NCBI RefSeq assembly: GCF_009928445.1
Contig: NZ_JAABNO010000005.1
Span: forward strand, 62,001 to 126,000
DNA: 64,000 nt
Source of the DNA: Clostridium sp. C8-1-8
Lineage (GTDB): Bacteria; Bacillota; Clostridia; Clostridiales; Clostridiaceae
Direction: 5' to 3'
Below, piece by piece: positions 9,626-16,688 of this stretch. Under the pieces are notes generated by a model, which worked only from the letters and a program-made list of their open reading frames with translations, was not told the origin of the DNA and searched no databases. The position numbers and the translations under genes are program-made. The stretch's first letter is position 1. The number at the start of each line of letters is the position of its first letter.

Positions 9626-10686
9626 TAGAGTTTATTGCACTATTTTTAGTTATACTTTTTTATGTTATTCCTTTAAATATAGTGTTGTATAATTTCTGTG
9701 AATATTTTTCAGAGTATCTTTTAGAAAACTATCCTAATCCTCCTTTTAAGTTTTTGCTATATATATCTTCAGATTATTTGCCGCCTACAATCTATGTTGT
9801 GAGTTTTATGCTTATATTTTTACTGTTTTATTTCTTATTAAGCAATGTAATAAGAAAAAGTTTATTTATCTTTAAGAACATAGATATAAGTAAATACAAC
9901 CTTATTAAGTACTCAAAAGGACAAAAGTCTATGAATATAACAGCTAGAATTCTCATTATTGTTTTACTGTTGCTGCAATGGTATTTTGAAGTAATAGACA
10001 TAAGAATCATAGTGTTAGGAGTACTTTGTTTGGTATTTATTTTTAAAGAGTTAAAACCTAGAAAAATCAGAAAAACTCTAGAGAATGCAGTAAAGCCTAA
10101 GGAAAGAATTTCGAAGAAAGAGTTGGTGGTGGATAACAAAGAAGATTATATGGACTTATCCTGGAGTTATGTATTAGATGCCTTAGACTTGAAGAAACCT
10201 ATAGACTTTAATATAAGATTTAATAAGAAAGAAGGTTACCTAGTGAAGGATAAGGCTACTATGTTAGAAATAGAAAAAAACATTAAGGATTTTAGTGAGG
10301 AAGTAAAAGCTATATGTGACTATAATGGCTTAGACAACTTTCACAAAATCTCTGCAGTATGCTCACTGATAAGTAAATTTAAAGTTGACGACTCAATAGA
10401 GCATCCAGAGCAACCTAATCAAACTCCTTCTGAAACCATAGTAAAACAAGCTGGTAATTATTACTCTCTAGGCCTTTGCACAGCTGCTATATTAAGAGCT
10501 ATGAATCTAGAAGTTAAAGAACTTGAAATCCCGTCAAAGGATGGAGGTAGAAAACTAGCTCTTGCAGTAGAAGGTGCAGATGAGTTAGTAGGAAATTATT
10601 ATGTCAGTGATAACAAGCAATATTTTTACTGCCAGTTAGGAGAAAACAATGACTTTATAGTAGGGGAAGTACCACAGGAGCTTTAA
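9622..10686 (+). CDS. Polytopic membrane protein with transglutaminase-like domain lacking catalytic residues
   Basis: The product has 354 residues. Its ATG overlaps the previous stop (ATGA), with the ribosome site GGAGGG inside the preceding gene, so it is translationally coupled. Membrane helices lie at about 3-24, 54-77, 106-122 and 126-142. The soluble C-terminal part (about 180-354) has the pattern of a transglutaminase/protease core: ETIVKQAGNYYS, then LCTAAILRAMNLEV. In active members the Cys sits in a GDC motif at the position of GNY (278-280). The later His position is in KLALAVEG (311-318), and the last acidic position is in FYCQLG (335-340). All three look replaced, so I infer a pseudo-enzyme used for binding. 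The homology is by pattern only. Confidence 0.6.
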   Translation: MIEFIALFLVILFYVIPLNIVLYNFCEYFSEYLLENYPNPPFKFLLYISSDYLPPTIYVVSFMLIFLLFYFLLSNVIRKSLFIFKNIDISKYNLIKYSKGQKSMNITARILIIVLLLLQWYFEVIDIRIIVLGVLCLVFIFKELKPRKIRKTLENAVKPKERISKKELVVDNKEDYMDLSWSYVLDALDLKKPIDFNIRFNKKEGYLVKDKATMLEIEKNIKDFSEEVKAICDYNGLDNFHKISAVCSLISKFKVDDSIEHPEQPNQTPSETIVKQAGNYYSLGLCTAAILRAMNLEVKELEIPSKDGGRKLALAVEGADELVGNYYVSDNKQYFYCQLGENNDFIVGEVPQEL

Positions 10687-10878
10687 AAATAGATTTGGGA
10701 ATGAAGCCGTACATCTTTATAGAGTTACCAACTTAGCTATTAATTGATATATGCTAAGCAATCACCAGAAGAGGGGATTTTCCAATAAGTATAAATTAAG
10801 TTTCGTTATATGAACTCTTTAGTAACTGCTGTATTAAATCATCATAGTATATATTAATAATATACCAAGGTGATAAGT
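10687..10878. other. Gap after the tubulin-like operon
   Basis: About 190 nt of AT-rich DNA without a clear hairpin or ORF. No obvious terminator follows the operon's last stop codon, so the operon transcript may continue into the small gene downstream. Confidence 0.4.
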
Positions 10879-11031
10879 ATGGACAAAGTAATAGATATTG
10901 CAGATGTTGTATTATATAAAAAAGCTTGTGAGGTACTTAGAAAAAACAAGATCCCTTTTAAAGAAGAAAAACTTAAAAAAGATGCTGAGCTTTGCAAAAA
11001 AATAATAGGGCTGCTGGAGAGGTATGATTAA
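10879..11031 (+). CDS. Small hypothetical protein, 50 aa
   Basis: The ATG at 10879 is preceded by AAGGTG at normal distance and encodes MDKVIDIADVVLYKKACEVL plus 30 more Lys- and Glu-rich residues with two Cys. The predicted structure is helical. The stop codon is directly followed by a strong terminator hairpin. The ribosome site, frame and terminator support a real gene; the function is unknown. It follows the tubulin-like operon by 190 nt and may be co-transcribed. Confidence 0.6.
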   Translation: MDKVIDIADVVLYKKACEVLRKNKIPFKEEKLKKDAELCKKIIGLLERYD

Positions 11032-11068
11032 AAAGTATGCTAGTTTTAATTCTTAGCATACTTTTTTA
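11030..11068 (+). terminator. Rho-independent terminator after the 50-aa gene
   Basis: The stem AAAAGTATGCTA pairs with TTAGCATACTTTT, with a T-run of six. It lies directly on the stop codon of the small gene. Confidence 0.85.
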
Positions 11069-11070
11069 CT

Positions 11071-11130
11071 TAGGCTCTGTTAAAGTAACGTATTGAAAAT
11101 AAGTGATCAGTCATCCCATGCTTTAATTAG
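11071..11130 (+). repeat. Dispersed repeat family 2 (MITE-like), left-end fragment
   Basis: Reads TAGGCTCTGTTAAAGTAACG, then TATTGAAAATAAGTGATCAG and TCATCC. It matches the left half of the full palindromic copies at 29974-30073 and 34035-34167. Confidence 0.55.
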
Positions 11131-11249
11131 CTTGTATAAAGAATAAATTAATATAAAGAATATTGTTGAGGTTCTATAAAAGGAAAATATGTAAGCTTAT
11201 AGAATACTTAAAATAGGAAATTTTTAGTTAAAATATGAAAGGAACAAGC

Positions 11250-11752
11250 ATGGGAATATTCGATAAGTTTAAGAAAAAAACAGAAAAAGTGGAGCCTATT
11301 ATCACTTCGTTACATATGGTCTATCAGAACTTTATGAGAAAGAATTTAAAAATAAAGAATATAGTGGTTATGGCTTTGAATTAACAGTGAAGTTAAAGAA
11401 GGGAGGATTAGAGGATGAAGAAGCAGCAATTCGAGGAATGTGTGGAATTCTTCAAGCTATAGCAAGATTAACCTATAATGAAGGAGAGATATTTCAACCA
11501 GATGAGTATATCTATACAGGGCAGACTTCTGGCATGGACCCTAAGGGGCAGTCGTTAATTGCAGGTTTTATTACACATCTAGATAAGCTTGGAGAAATCA
11601 ATACTCCAAATGGAAAGTTACAGTTTGTTGAGCTTATAGGGGTGACGGATGCAGAATTGAAAGCTATTATTGACAAGAAGTTAAATGTAGTGGATTTATT
11701 TGATAGATTAGTTTCAGAATGCACAGATTATAAGCGTGAGAGTCTTTTCTAG
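11250..11752 (+). pseudogene. Broken suppressor-of-fused (SUFU) domain gene
   Basis: The ATG at 11250 has the ribosome site AAAGGA and begins MGIFDKFKKKTEKVE, a plausible SUFU-protein start, but the frame stops near 11383. The next frame carries the SUFU core without interruption: YYHFVTYGLSELYEKEF at about 11302-11352, then YSGYGFELTVKLKK and DEYIYTGQTSG, to the stop at 11752. The segment expected between them (GWDAI..., HYGT..., LGGxDPL) is missing. The gene has therefore lost about 40 codons and shifted frame. Bacterial SUFU-domain proteins are known as immunity proteins in polymorphic toxin systems. No toxin gene is beside it here. A shorter product from the GTG at 11387 or a nearby codon is possible but lacks half the domain. 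Confidence 0.7.
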
Positions 11753-11860
11753 CTGTCTAGTAAGCTACTATTTTTAGCCAATATAGTACTTCAAGGGCTT
11801 AGAACAGCAATTTAGAGTGAGCAGAAAGAATAAAATTAGTATTGGACTTTTCCTAAAGAA

Positions 11861-11919
11861 TAATAAAAGCTATGCGTAGTAAGTTCACTAGATGACCTTA
11901 CTATGCACAGCTTTTATTT
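11861..11919. terminator. Bidirectional terminator between the SUFU remnant and the MATE gene
   Basis: A long near-perfect hairpin with arms AATAAAAGCTATGCGTAGTA and CTTACTATGCACAGCTTTTA. A-rich and T-rich flanks lie on both sides. It is some 130 nt beyond the stop of the minus-strand MATE gene and serves convergent genes. Confidence 0.75.
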
Positions 11920-11956
11920 ATATAGTAGTAATAATATTAGTTGTTTGACAAGCTTA

Positions 11957-12018
11957 ATGATAATCAAAGCATCGAATCACTGACCACTTAATTATACAAC
12001 GGTACTTTAAATAGCTAT
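11957..12018 (-). repeat. Dispersed repeat family 2, fragment (inverted)
   Basis: The minus strand reads AGCTATTTAAAGTACCGTTG, then TATAATTAAGTGGTCAGTGA and TTCGATGC, a diverged left half of the family 2 element. Confidence 0.5.
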
Positions 12019-12048
12019 CATTTCAATACTTACATTAAGGGTATAATT

Positions 12049-13461
12049 TTAGCTTGTTCTAGAAGCAAGTTTCTTATTTGAATTGTCAACCTCATTTTCT
12101 TTTTTTGATATTGAAGATACCCATTTTATTCTCAAGATCAAAATAGTGGTAATTATAGCCGCCATATAGTTTGAGAATAAATTTCCCCAGAAAACAGAAT
12201 AAAATCCAAGCACATGCTCTGTAGCTAAAATAAATACATATCTTAAAAGCCAGATTCTAAGGAAGCTCATTATTAATGGAATTCCTGTACGTCCAAGTCC
12301 TATAAAGGCACCTTGTTGAACCATGCATATACCAAAACCTATTACTGAATAAGTGTAGATATGCAGGGATTTGTTAGCTATTTGAAGCACTTCAGAATTA
12401 TTAGTAAATAAAACTGTTAGGTATGGAGATAATGGTACAACTATAGCTATCAATAGTGCTGCTGTAATAGCACTGACTATACAGCCTTGAAAACAGGATT
12501 TTCTTGCCTTTTCACTTTGCCCAGCACCTACATTCATACTTACCATAGTGGTTATTGAAGAACCAAAGGCTGATGGGAGAATGAAACATACAGAGGTTAT
12601 ATTTCCGGCTATGCCTTGTCCTGTAAGAACGATAGCTCCATATTTTTCAATTTCATTGTTTATAAGAAAAAATCCTAAACTAAGCATTAAGCTTGATAGC
12701 ATTGAAGGTATACCTAGCTTGATTAGTTTAAGTAAAATCTTAAAATCAAACTTGAACCCTTTTATTATAAGCTTGTCATCTCCTTCTTTAATAAACAACT
12801 CATAAAACATCCAAATGCAAATTAGCAGGTTTGAAGCAAAGGAGGACATAACTGCTCCTATAAGACCAAAATGAAAAACAGCGATAAACAGTACATTAAA
12901 TATTAGTTTTAAAACCAGCATCAGCATCATTCTAATGAAAGTAGCTTCAGGCTTTCCGTTGGCGTTTTTTATAGAGTTATATATTGCTTCAAGAAATAAA
13001 AAAGGCAATACTAAGGAATTTAAAGAAAGATATAAAAAAACGTCATGAGATATTTGTGGATCAACTCTACTAGAAATAGGAAAGGCTATGAAGTAAAGCA
13101 CTGGTGCCATTATTATTCCTATGAGAAAAGCAAAAACAACAACCTGAGTTGAAACATACTTTGCCTTCTTATAATTTCCTCTACCATTCATTTGACCAAT
13201 TATAGCAATTGCAGCGACGCTAAGACCTTGAGAAAGAGCTATAGCCATATTTATAATAGGACCCGAATAGGTAATAGCGCTAGCACCTATAGTTCCTACA
13301 ATGTTATTAATAAAAATCCCGTCCATCACTGGGATTATTGATTGAACTAGTCCCATCATAAGTGTAGGGACTGAAAGTAAGAAAAGAGTTGAGAGTATTG
13401 ATCCATTTAGGATTAAGTCACGTCTTTCCTCAGTGTTTTGATGTAAAAAATTCAATTTCAT
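12049..13461 (-). CDS. MATE family multidrug/cation exporter
   Basis: About 470 residues with twelve hydrophobic helices arranged in two six-helix halves. The N-terminal segment around LFLLSVPTLMMGLVQSI and the following DGIFINNIVG correspond to the conserved MATE start. Members export drugs or metabolites in exchange for Na+ or H+. The substrate cannot be read from sequence. Two starts are possible: a GTG at 13473, and the ATG at 13461 that has GGTG at suitable distance; I chose the ATG. The gene stands alone on the minus strand, convergent with the SUFU remnant. Confidence 0.88.
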   Translation of the reverse strand: MKLNFLHQNTEERRDLILNGSILSTLFLLSVPTLMMGLVQSIIPVMDGIFINNIVGTIGASAITYSGPIINMAIALSQGLSVAAIAIIGQMNGRGNYKKAKYVSTQVVVFAFLIGIIMAPVLYFIAFPISSRVDPQISHDVFLYLSLNSLVLPFLFLEAIYNSIKNANGKPEATFIRMMLMLVLKLIFNVLFIAVFHFGLIGAVMSSFASNLLICIWMFYELFIKEGDDKLIIKGFKFDFKILLKLIKLGIPSMLSSLMLSLGFFLINNEIEKYGAIVLTGQGIAGNITSVCFILPSAFGSSITTMVSMNVGAGQSEKARKSCFQGCIVSAITAALLIAIVVPLSPYLTVLFTNNSEVLQIANKSLHIYTYSVIGFGICMVQQGAFIGLGRTGIPLIMSFLRIWLLRYVFILATEHVLGFYSVFWGNLFSNYMAAIITTILILRIKWVSSISKKENEVDNSNKKLASRTS

Positions 13462-13473
13462 ATCTATTTTCAC

Positions 13474-13881
13474 CAGCTTTCAGTTAAGTAATTACTGTCT
13501 TAGTACTTATATACAGTGTGTAAAATAAACCATTATTAAGTATAGACTCAAATAATAGTACCTTCAAATATAGAGCATAGTAGAAATTTAGACTTATTTG
13601 GGTAAGATAGCCATATATGACTTCTTAAGGTGATATGTCGTAGGAGAGGAAGTTTTGGAAGATACAGATAGTGTTTAGCTTCAGAATTTTGCATATTGCC
13701 TCTGTAAAGCAACGTATTAAAATCATGTACTACTAACAAGCTCCGCATTAATTGAATGTTTAGTGGATAAGCTTAATATATCACGCTTGAGCAATACAGT
13801 GGATAGATACAATAAAAGTTTATTGATAAACAATAAGAAATATGTTATATTATTTTTATAACTTAAAGAGAGGTGGCTTTT
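13474..13881. other. Intergenic region with family 2 fragment
   Basis: About 400 nt between the divergent MATE and DUF2975 genes. It must hold both promoters. A family 2 fragment (TCTGTAAAGCAACGTATTAA) lies at 13696-13730. I see no other structure or credible ORF. Confidence 0.4.
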
Positions 13882-14334
13882 ATGAAACGATATTCGACAA
13901 TTCTTTTAAAGATAGCGGTTATTTTAATTGGAATTCCAGTGCTTGCCCTATGCATATTTTGGTTGCCTGGATTTATAAACTATCTTCCTCATGGTATAAT
14001 AATCGGAGTGTATGCTACGGCGATACCATTTTACTATGCACTTTATCAAGCTTTAAGGCTACTAAGCTTTATAGATAAGAATAAAGCTTTCTCGGAGCTA
14101 TCTGTAAATGCCTTGAAGAATATAAAATATAGTGCACTAACCATCAGTGGTATATATGCAGTAATGGCCCCTTTTATATATCCTATAGCAGATAGAGACG
14201 ATGCACCTGGTTTATTAGCATTGCCGCTAATATTTATCTTTGTATCAATTGTAGTTTCAGTCTTTGCTGCTGTACTTCAAAGACTATTAAAAGAGGCAAT
14301 AGACATAAAGACAGAAAATGATCTAACAGTCTGA
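13882..14334 (+). CDS. DUF2975 membrane protein
   Basis: 150 residues with four hydrophobic helices (about 7-32, 38-55, 84-105 and 112-137 in this numbering). DUF2975 proteins are small membrane proteins of unknown role, regularly encoded beside an XRE-family regulator, as here. The ATG at 13882 is chosen because AGAGAGGTGG lies 8 nt upstream; a GTG at 13873 overlaps that site. The stop is 9 nt before the regulator gene, so the two form one operon. The regulator may respond to, or control, the membrane protein. Confidence 0.8.
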   Translation: MKRYSTILLKIAVILIGIPVLALCIFWLPGFINYLPHGIIIGVYATAIPFYYALYQALRLLSFIDKNKAFSELSVNALKNIKYSALTISGIYAVMAPFIYPIADRDDAPGLLALPLIFIFVSIVVSVFAAVLQRLLKEAIDIKTENDLTV

Positions 14335-14343
14335 GGTGATAAG

Positions 14344-14553
14344 ATGGCAATTATAATTAATATTGATGTAATGCTGGCTAAGAGAAAAATGAGTGTAACA
14401 GAGCTTACAGGAAAGGTGGGCATTACTATGGCAAATCTCTCTATACTAAAGAATGGAAAGGCAAAAGCTATTAGATTCTCTACTTTAGAGGCAATTTGTA
14501 AGGCTTTGGACTGCCAACCTGGTGATATATTAGAATATAGAGAAGATACATAA
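14344..14553 (+). CDS. XRE-type HTH regulator paired with DUF2975
   Basis: 69 residues forming a single Cro/C1-type helix-turn-helix, with recognition region VGITMANLSILKNGKAKAIR and the typical ending TLEAICKALDCQPGDILEY. It is similar in size and ending to the YozG-like regulators. The ribosome site AGGTGAT lies just upstream of the ATG. It has no sensory domain, so it may act constitutively or through the adjacent membrane protein. Confidence 0.88.
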   Translation: MAIIINIDVMLAKRKMSVTELTGKVGITMANLSILKNGKAKAIRFSTLEAICKALDCQPGDILEYREDT

Positions 14554-14568
14554 ACTACAAGTTATATA

Positions 14569-14604
14569 ACCACTGAATTTAAGTAATATTATTAAACTTA
14601 GCTT
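14569..14604 (-). repeat. Dispersed repeat family 2, right-end fragment
   Basis: ACCACTGAATTTAAGTAATA then TTATTAAACTTAGC matches the right end of the full copy at 34035-34167. Confidence 0.5.
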
Positions 14605-14644
14605 TTAACTAAAGCCTTTATATATTATCTTTTCATAAGCATAC

Positions 14645-14752
14645 TATATAAAGAAGTACCACTTCACTCCAAAATCTATTTTCAAAACTACTCTGGATTC
14701 TGAAGGGATAATTTGAAAATATAAGTTTTAATATGAAGTAGTATATCTATAG
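14645..14752. repeat. Dispersed repeat family 3, long copy
   Basis: An imperfect inverted repeat. The left part is AAGTACCACTTCACTCCAAA and TCTATTTTCAAA; the right part is TTTGAAAATATAAGTTTTAA and TATGAAGTAGTATATCTATA. Shorter relatives lie at 35917-35955 and 55806-55862. Confidence 0.45.
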
Positions 14753-14808
14753 ACGACTCCCATAACTACTGAATAATATATCAGTAATTACGGGAGTCAT
14801 CTTATTTT
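14752..14808. terminator. Strong palindromic hairpin between the XRE gene and buk
   Basis: The arms GACGACTCCCATAACTACTG and TCAGTAATTACGGGAGTCAT form a stem of about 20 bp, followed by TCTTATTTT. It is probably a terminator for the DUF2975/XRE unit, although 200 nt beyond its stop codon. Confidence 0.65.
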
Positions 14809-14960
14809 CTTCTGAATTTCCACTGATTGCTCCGCGAAAGTTCCTTATATAGTTATAAGAAACTAGTTGTCATTCCAATAATAGCATTTTGATAGTATAA
14901 AAAGATGTATTGTAGGAAAAATTTAATAATATAAGGTAATAAGATTAACGGAGGAATATT

Positions 14961-16031
14961 ATGGCTTATAAATTATTAATAATAAACCCAGGCTCAACAT
15001 CAACCAAAATATCAGTGTTTGAGGATGAAAAAGAGATACTTGGCGAAACTCTTAGACATCCATCTGAGGAAATAGGCAAATTTAAAACTGTATTAGAACA
15101 GAAAAGCTTTAGAGCAGAGGTTATACTAACCACTTTAAAAAACAATAATATAGAAGTAAAAGAATTGGATGCAATAGTCGGAAGAGGCGGGCTTCTAAAG
15201 CCGATTCCTAGTGGGACTTACGCAGTAAATGATAAAATGCTTAAAGACCTAAAAGAGGGAGTAAATGGTGAGCATGCATCAAATCTAGGTGCAATAATAG
15301 CAAAGGAAATAGCTGATTCTATAAGCAAAACAGCATTTATAGTAGATCCGGTTGTAGTTGATGAGATGGAAGATATAGCAAGGATATCAGGAAACCCTGA
15401 GCTTCCTAGAAAAAGCATCTTCCATGCACTAAATCAAAAAGCTGTTGCAAAAAGATATGCTAAGGAAAACTCTAAAAACTATGAAGAGCTGAATATTATT
15501 GTTGCTCATATGGGAGGCGGAGTTTCAGTAGGAGTACATCAAAACGGAAAGATAGTGGATGTAAATAATGCTTTGGATGGAGATGGTCCTTTTTCGCCAG
15601 AAAGAAGTGGTGGAGTTCCGGCTGGAGACTTAGCTAGACTATGCTATAGTGGAAAATATACGCTAGAGGAAATCTTAAAGAAGATAACAGGAAAAGGCGG
15701 TTTTGTAGCTTATCTTAATACTAATGATGCAAGAGCTGTGGAAGAAGCTGCCTTACAAGGAGATGAAAATGCAAAACTAATCCATGATGCAATGGGTTAC
15801 CAAGTAGCAAAAGAAATAGGCGCAGCTGCCACAGTGCTTAATGGAAAAGTTGACGCTATCATTTTAACTGGAGGTATGGCTTACGGAAAGCCTATGGTAA
15901 ACCTAATTAAAGAGAAGGTAGGATTTATTGGCCCAGTTATTGTTTATCCAGGAGAAGATGAGATGCTTGCTCTGGCTCAAGGAGTACTTAGAGTGCTTAA
16001 TAAAGAAGAAGAGGTAAAAGAATATAAATAG
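14961..16031 (+). CDS. buk: Butyrate kinase
   Basis: 356 residues, the usual length of butyrate kinases. It converts butyryl-phosphate and ADP to butyrate and ATP, the last step of the ptb-buk route. The ASKHA-fold acetokinase-family start [19 protein letters not shown] is intact, as are [16 protein letters not shown], the [15 protein letters not shown] loop and ILTGGMAYG near the C-terminus. The ribosome site GGAGG lies before the ATG. It stands alone; no phosphotransbutyrylase gene precedes it, although many clostridia carry ptb-buk as an operon. It could therefore be a second butyrate kinase or a related branched-chain acyl kinase. A hairpin follows the stop. Confidence 0.93.
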   Translation: MAYKLLIINPGSTSTKISVFEDEKEILGETLRHPSEEIGKFKTVLEQKSFRAEVILTTLKNNNIEVKELDAIVGRGGLLKPIPSGTYAVNDKMLKDLKEGVNGEHASNLGAIIAKEIADSISKTAFIVDPVVVDEMEDIARISGNPELPRKSIFHALNQKAVAKRYAKENSKNYEELNIIVAHMGGGVSVGVHQNGKIVDVNNALDGDGPFSPERSGGVPAGDLARLCYSGKYTLEEILKKITGKGGFVAYLNTNDARAVEEAALQGDENAKLIHDAMGYQVAKEIGAAATVLNGKVDAIILTGGMAYGKPMVNLIKEKVGFIGPVIVYPGEDEMLALAQGVLRVLNKEEEVKEYK

Positions 16032-16044
16032 ATACAGCAAAGCA

Positions 16045-16078
16045 TGAAGTGGTCTAATAGCAGGCTGCTTCTTTTTAT
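16045..16078 (+). terminator. Terminator after buk
   Basis: GAAGTGGTC pairs (with G-U pairs) with GGCTGCTTC, followed by TTTTTATTTT, 14 nt after the buk stop. Confidence 0.65.
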
Positions 16079-16135
16079 TTTGAAAAATTAGAATATACCG
16101 ATATAAAGAAATTAACAAAAAAGATATAGAATATA

Positions 16136-16145
16136 TGTACGTACA
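16136..16145. promoter_or_regulatory. AraR-like operator, distal site
   Basis: The perfect palindrome TGTACGTACA within ATATATGTACGTACATTAT. The Bacillus subtilis AraR operator is ATTTGTACGTACAAAT. A second identical core lies 443 bp downstream, closer to the phosphoketolase start. Regulation of phosphoketolase by AraR is known in Clostridium acetobutylicum. Confidence 0.65.
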
Positions 16146-16528
16146 TTATTTTTAATTGTATTGCTTATATTAGCACTTGTAGAATAAATTTATTGTTAAA
16201 GTTGTAACAAATGGGTTAAAATGTAATTAGAAAAATATGTAATCGATCTTTGTAAACAGTTCCATTATTATTGATTTATTTTAGATAAAACTAAAAAGAT
16301 TTGTATTTATATAAAAAAGTTCGTAAAATCTATTGAAATTTATGCTAAAAAGCATTATTATAATATTGTTAAATAATGAACAAGAGTTGTACCTTTTTTA
16401 TTGATGATTTGTGTGAAAATCAACTATATTGTACTTACATGTAGCGGTCACAAGGCATCAAAGGAAAATTGATATTATTTAAACATGCTTCTAAAATGAA
16501 TTCAAACCAATGAATTTATTTATTTTAG

Positions 16529-16613
16529 AATATTGTCGATGGTAATTACTAGCTTTTAAGACTTAGTATATTATATATTGTACGTACATTTAATGATTAT
16601 CATCGACATTTAA
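16529..16613. promoter_or_regulatory. Inverted repeat (TGTCGATGRTAAT) around the proximal AraR-like site
   Basis: TTGTCGATGGTAATTA near 16532 is inverted as TGATTATCATCGACA near 16593-16609. The two arms flank the proximal TGTACGTACA core. They may bind a second regulator or form a leader hairpin. Confidence 0.5.
16579..16588. promoter_or_regulatory. AraR-like operator, proximal site
   Basis: TGTACGTACA in the context ATTGTACGTACATTTAAT, about 100 nt before the phosphoketolase start. Paired with the site at 16136 it could allow looping, as AraR does in Bacillus. Confidence 0.7.
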
Positions 16614-16688
16614 ATTAGCTAATAATTTCATGAAGCAATTAAATTAAGTTTGCTAGTGAAAAAATATATATAAAGGAGATTATATAGA

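Noticed and set aside
13548-13748. 66-codon minus-strand ORF before the DUF2975 gene
   Set aside because: Contains a piece of repeat family 2, has no ribosome site and lies in a promoter region.
15903-16118. 71-codon minus-strand ORF over the buk end
   Set aside because: Runs through the buk terminator and opposite its codons; no start signal.
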